Source: CALLJL01 sp964627255
Lineage (GTDB): Bacteria > Acidobacteriota > Aminicenantia > Aminicenantales > CALLJL01
Reading direction: 5' to 3'
DNA length: 64,000 nucleotides
NCBI GenBank assembly: GCA_964627255.1
Contig: CAZVIN010000042.1
Location: forward strand, 1-64,000
The position numbers and the translations under genes were made by a program. Each line of letters starts with the position of its first letter. Position 1 is the stretch's first letter. The notes under the pieces were generated by a model. That model worked only from the letters and a program-made list of their open reading frames with translations. It was not told where the DNA came from and searched no databases. Below, in pieces: positions 61,135 through 64,000 of this stretch.

Positions 61135-62322
61135 ATGAGGGGGAAAAGTAATTATAGGGTTTCAGCAATTCTTTTCTTGGCTGGCCTTTTCTCTTGCCTC
61201 TTGCTGGTTAGGGCCGAGCCCACTTCTCTAGCAGAAATTTATCGCGGCGGTAAAATCATCCTGCGGCCAGAGATGATTATTGATGGTTCCTCCTTACCCC
61301 CGGGCGTTTTGTTTGTCGGGGTCGCGTCCATTTCCTTTGATGCTTTGGGAGACATATATCTTCTTGATTTTAGCGACAATAACATTAAGAAATTCGATTC
61401 CGGGGGAAAATTTCTCAAGGTCATAGGCCGCAAAGGCCAGGGCCCAGGAGATTTTAGTTCTCCGGTAAGTTTTGACGTGGTAAAGGATAGAATTTTTGTC
61501 TGGGACATGGGCAACCGGAGGTTAAGCGCTTTGACCTTGGAGGGAGCAGCGGTTATCAGCCGAGATATTTCTGGGCTTTCCGGCCGACCGCAAAGGCTGC
61601 GCGCTTTGCCCGATGGCGACTTGGTGGTAGAAACGGAGAAAATTCATTTTGACGACCCCAAGAAACCGCAGGATGTTTTCTTAGAAGTACTTTCGCCTGA
61701 TTTGCAGGTTAAAGGGGTCATCTCCTCGCAGCCAGTTTGGAGAAATAAACACATCCGGACTGAACAATTCGGCCTGACTAACATTCCTCAGCCCTTCTCT
61801 CCTGATATTCATTGGGATATTTCTCCTGATGGCCGGATAATTATCGGTTTTGCGGCCGAGTATAAATTTGGCGTTTATAACAGCCAGGGAAAATTGCTCC
61901 TTTCAGTTAAGCATCCATTCAAGCCAGTCAAAGTAACGGAGAAAGACAAAAAGAATCATTTGGAAGGTATTACTTTCTTTGACGGAAAGTCGATTAAGAG
62001 AGGGGCGCCAGATTTCATCGTTAAAAACACGGAATTTCCTAAGTATAAACCTGCCTACAGTTCTCTTCTGGTTGATGGTGAAGGAAATATTCTGGTGCAT
62101 CCTTTTATCGAGGAAGAGGCTAAACAACCATTTGTTTTTGACGTTTTCAGTCCGGAAGGAAAATTTATTAGCCGCGTGGAGATAATTGAGCCGAAAGTTG
62201 ACCTCTTTGACCGGGAAACGAGATGGCAGGGAAAGCATGTCTGGATGAGAAAGATTGACCCGGATGGGACAGCAAGATTCATTAAGTATCGAATTGAACC
62301 CTCTTCAGCAGGGAAAAAATAG
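61135..62322 (+). CDS. 6-bladed beta-propeller protein (NHL-like), exported
   Basis: 395 residues with a signal peptide (YRVSAILFLAGLFSCLLLVRA; the Cys may be a lipid anchor). Repeated blades of about 45 residues end in aromatic or basic patterns: SISFDALGDIYLLDFSDNNIKKFDSGG, KVIGRKGQGPGDF, VKDRIFVWDMGNRRLSAL and RALPDGDLVVETEK. This matches a family often found in Bacteroidota and Aminicenantes; function unknown, perhaps ligand binding or scaffold. The upstream 140 bases are AT-rich with no clear promoter. Confidence 0.82.
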   Translation: MRGKSNYRVSAILFLAGLFSCLLLVRAEPTSLAEIYRGGKIILRPEMIIDGSSLPPGVLFVGVASISFDALGDIYLLDFSDNNIKKFDSGGKFLKVIGRKGQGPGDFSSPVSFDVVKDRIFVWDMGNRRLSALTLEGAAVISRDISGLSGRPQRLRALPDGDLVVETEKIHFDDPKKPQDVFLEVLSPDLQVKGVISSQPVWRNKHIRTEQFGLTNIPQPFSPDIHWDISPDGRIIIGFAAEYKFGVYNSQGKLLLSVKHPFKPVKVTEKDKKNHLEGITFFDGKSIKRGAPDFIVKNTEFPKYKPAYSSLLVDGEGNILVHPFIEEEAKQPFVFDVFSPEGKFISRVEIIEPKVDLFDRETRWQGKHVWMRKIDPDGTARFIKYRIEPSSAGKK

Positions 62323-63032
62323 CCCGCCAAGAGAAAAGGTATTCTCTAAGTCTTCTTGTGTTGGCCTTACCTTAGTCCTCTTTTATCGGTACCGCCTTAT
62401 GCATTTACCTAATTTTTTGGTCTTGGCCAATCGGTGCCGTCAGAAAGGCAATTTCGAGAAATTAAAAAGCTTGTTTAGCGGGAAGAGCTAATTGAAAAAT
62501 TTTATAAACTTAAAGGCGAAAAGGCTTTAATGAGAGGGGTTTAAATGGGTTCTCTTTCCTTTTGTTTGGACTGGTTTGAAGGCTTAGTCCCTGATGGCAG
62601 AAGCGGCCAGGGAAGTCTTAGACGTTCCGAATTGGCCTTTGAGGGAACCTCTGGCTGGCGAGGAAGTCTCAATCTAAGATGGGCAGAGAGAAGGGCTAAT
62701 TGAACGCTCTTAATTTTTCCTAGAGACCTAAATTGGCGTCATTGATGGCCAAGATAATAAGGGAAAAAGGCAAGATTGATGAATCTTGGCGGCCATAATT
62801 TCGAAATTGGGGCTAAATTCAGGGCTAAAAGCCATAAGCCAACGCCTTTTGGCCAAATGTCTCCATCATCTTGCCTCTTGTTTCTTGAGGCCAGGGCGTG
62901 GTGCAAAGTGACCTAATTATCTTTGCCTTTTGCCTCCAGACAGAATAATGAGAGGAGAAAATTCAACCGAGGGTGGTCAGCGGGGTTTCCCCTGCGAAAT
63001 ATAAATTGGGAAATGGTGATTGCTGATAAAGA
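62323..63032. other. Gene-poor spacer
   Basis: About 710 bases between converging genes. One 52-codon plus-strand frame (62545-62703) has a GAGAGGGG sequence at fair distance but no recognisable content. Nothing else is supported. Confidence 0.4.
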
Positions 63033-64000
63033 TTAGAAGCTGATGACCCCAGCTTCTGCCAGAAGTTTTAAGTAGGCCTCGACCCAGCTTAGGGGTATAG
63101 GCTTAAATTCAGCGCTCACCGCGTTGCGAATCTCGAGGAGGCTATTTTGACCATCTACAAAATTGAGGATTTCGTAGGTAATCCGGCCATCCTCTCGAAA
63201 TATAGGCAAATTAAAGGCCTCTGGCTTATTTTTAATTTTTTCCCGCAGAAAGGAAATATTAACCGGACCTTTTAGGTCAGGATTGCGCTTAGGGACAATT
63301 TTCATAGCGGCCATTTCCTCAGCCGTGAGGCTGACTTTTTCGACCTTAACCCCGCGGGCCTGGCAGCTTAGCCGATAAAAGCTGTCTAATTCCTGAAGCC
63401 AGCCGGCTTTATCTTTTTTTAACTTATCAGCAATAAGCTCGAGATAGCTGTCGACCTCCCGGTCGCTGGCGGAATAGCGTTTAAGGGATTCAGTGACAGC
63501 CATTTCTCTTTTAATAGCTTGGTTCACCAGATTAACGGCTTCTTTATAATTTGCCGCCAAGTCTTTTGTTTCGCCCCAATTCAGCAGGTTATATCCTTTT
63601 TGTAGTTCCTCAAATACCCTGATACGGCTGCGGTTGGTTATCTCTCCCGCTAAGCGTCGCGCCTTATGGGGACAATCATCAGTTAGGAAAACAGTTGCGG
63701 CCGCGGCCAGAAGAGCTGAGCGCTTGAGCTGAGTCGGGTCGCAGCGCTCGGGTTGGTCACCGCTCGTGTGGTAGTAGCGGTCAGGCCAGACTAAGAAGAA
63801 GGCGAAAGGAACGCCAACCAAGCTGTCATTAAAAATAACCTGGTCGCTTCCACTGGCATAAGGCATAAGTCGATACCGAAAAGCGTCGCGACTTCCAGAG
63901 AGAGAATAAACCGGGAAGATAGAAGGGGTGCCAAAGGCGTTGACATTATTGGCGGCGATAAATTCAAGCAAATTGGCCAGTAAATCATTGATAAAATGAG
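63033..64000 (-). CDS. Peptidase M28-like protein, C-terminal part (cut by window edge)
   Basis: Zinc aminopeptidase-like protein; only the last 322 or so residues are visible and the frame runs open to the window end (upstream codons read HFINDLLANLLEF). The substrate-side region includes GSDQVIFNDSLVGVPFAFF and YYHTSGDQPERCDPTQLKRSALL, where the His is a metal ligand of M28 enzymes. A helical domain and a short winged-helix-like end (DGRITYEILNFVDGQNSLLEIRNAV) follow. Probably secreted like its relatives, but the signal lies outside the window. Confidence 0.82.
   Translation of the reverse strand, partial: HFINDLLANLLEFIAANNVNAFGTPSIFPVYSLSGSRDAFRYRLMPYASGSDQVIFNDSLVGVPFAFFLVWPDRYYHTSGDQPERCDPTQLKRSALLAAAATVFLTDDCPHKARRLAGEITNRSRIRVFEELQKGYNLLNWGETKDLAANYKEAVNLVNQAIKREMAVTESLKRYSASDREVDSYLELIADKLKKDKAGWLQELDSFYRLSCQARGVKVEKVSLTAEEMAAMKIVPKRNPDLKGPVNISFLREKIKNKPEAFNLPIFREDGRITYEILNFVDGQNSLLEIRNAVSAEFKPIPLSWVEAYLKLLAEAGVISF

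Noticed and set aside
62545..62703. 52-codon frame with GAGAGGGG upstream
   Set aside because: The spacing is fair but the content is unlike any protein I know and the surrounding spacer is gene-poor; kept only as a note.
1..64000. tRNA, rRNA, CRISPR arrays, transposases, prophage genes
   Set aside because: Looked for T-loop sequences, regular spaced repeats and transposase or integrase motifs by eye; none convincing. A covariance or profile scan would be needed to be certain.

Overview
This window reads as a chromosomal segment of an uncultured anaerobic bacterium, most likely of the Aminicenantes (OP8) type or a close relative. The pointers are a standard bacterial ribosomal super-operon; many secreted beta-propeller enzymes (an S9 peptidase, two large BNR/sortilin-like proteins, a 6-bladed propeller protein, an M28 peptidase); Gram-negative traits (a lipoprotein lytic transglycosylase, predicted outer-membrane barrels); and anaerobic metabolism (a sulfide-type THI4, a pyrophosphate-type phosphofructokinase with an archaeal-type aldolase, tryptophanase). 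The taxon is an inference from gene content; no rRNA gene is present to test it.

Layout. 2-15339 (+): the end of tuf, then an unbroken S10-spc-alpha cluster from rpsJ to rplQ, including secY, adk, map, infA, the 37-residue rpmJ and rpoA, with many 4-base overlaps. 15448-19454 (-): lytic transglycosylase, galE and a CCA-adding enzyme. 19941-23068 (+): an LEA2-like secreted protein, a glycosyltransferase and a THI4-type thiazole synthase. 23071-28493 (-): a barrel protein, then the run cobB-larC-folE-metG. 28665-32159 (+): MTA phosphorylase, a PfkB kinase and tryptophanase. 32262-39641 (-): S9 peptidase, a hypothetical protein, queA and the yebC-ruvC-ruvA-ruvB operon. 39955-47238: a polysaccharide island with flippase, sulfotransferase, an Alg14/Alg13-like pair, a radical SAM/SPASM protein and a glycosyltransferase on +, and a pyruvyl-transferase gene on - broken by one in-frame TAA. 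47379-53933: two divergent secreted BNR-repeat paralogues. 54299-57265: a barrel protein, a 44-residue membrane protein, a GC-rich repeat-bearing intergenic element and mnmA. 57583-59628 (-): fba and pfkA. 60200-64000: a metallo-beta-lactamase-fold protein, a 6-bladed propeller protein and the end of an M28 peptidase cut by the window edge.

How genes fit together. FolE (first step shared by folate and queuosine synthesis) and QueA (late queuosine step), MnmA and the CCA enzyme form a tRNA-maturation theme. Fba with PPi-type PfkA gives a reversible glycolytic module. The 40-47 kb island has the parts for an exported, possibly sulfated polysaccharide. Several promoters close to the -35/-10 consensus with 17-18 bp spacing could be read directly. 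They support transcription starts for the transglycosylase, CCA enzyme, thi4, cobB, MTAP, yebC and sulfotransferase genes.

No tRNA, rRNA, CRISPR array, transposase or prophage gene was recognised. All calls are from reading the sequence; no database search was run.
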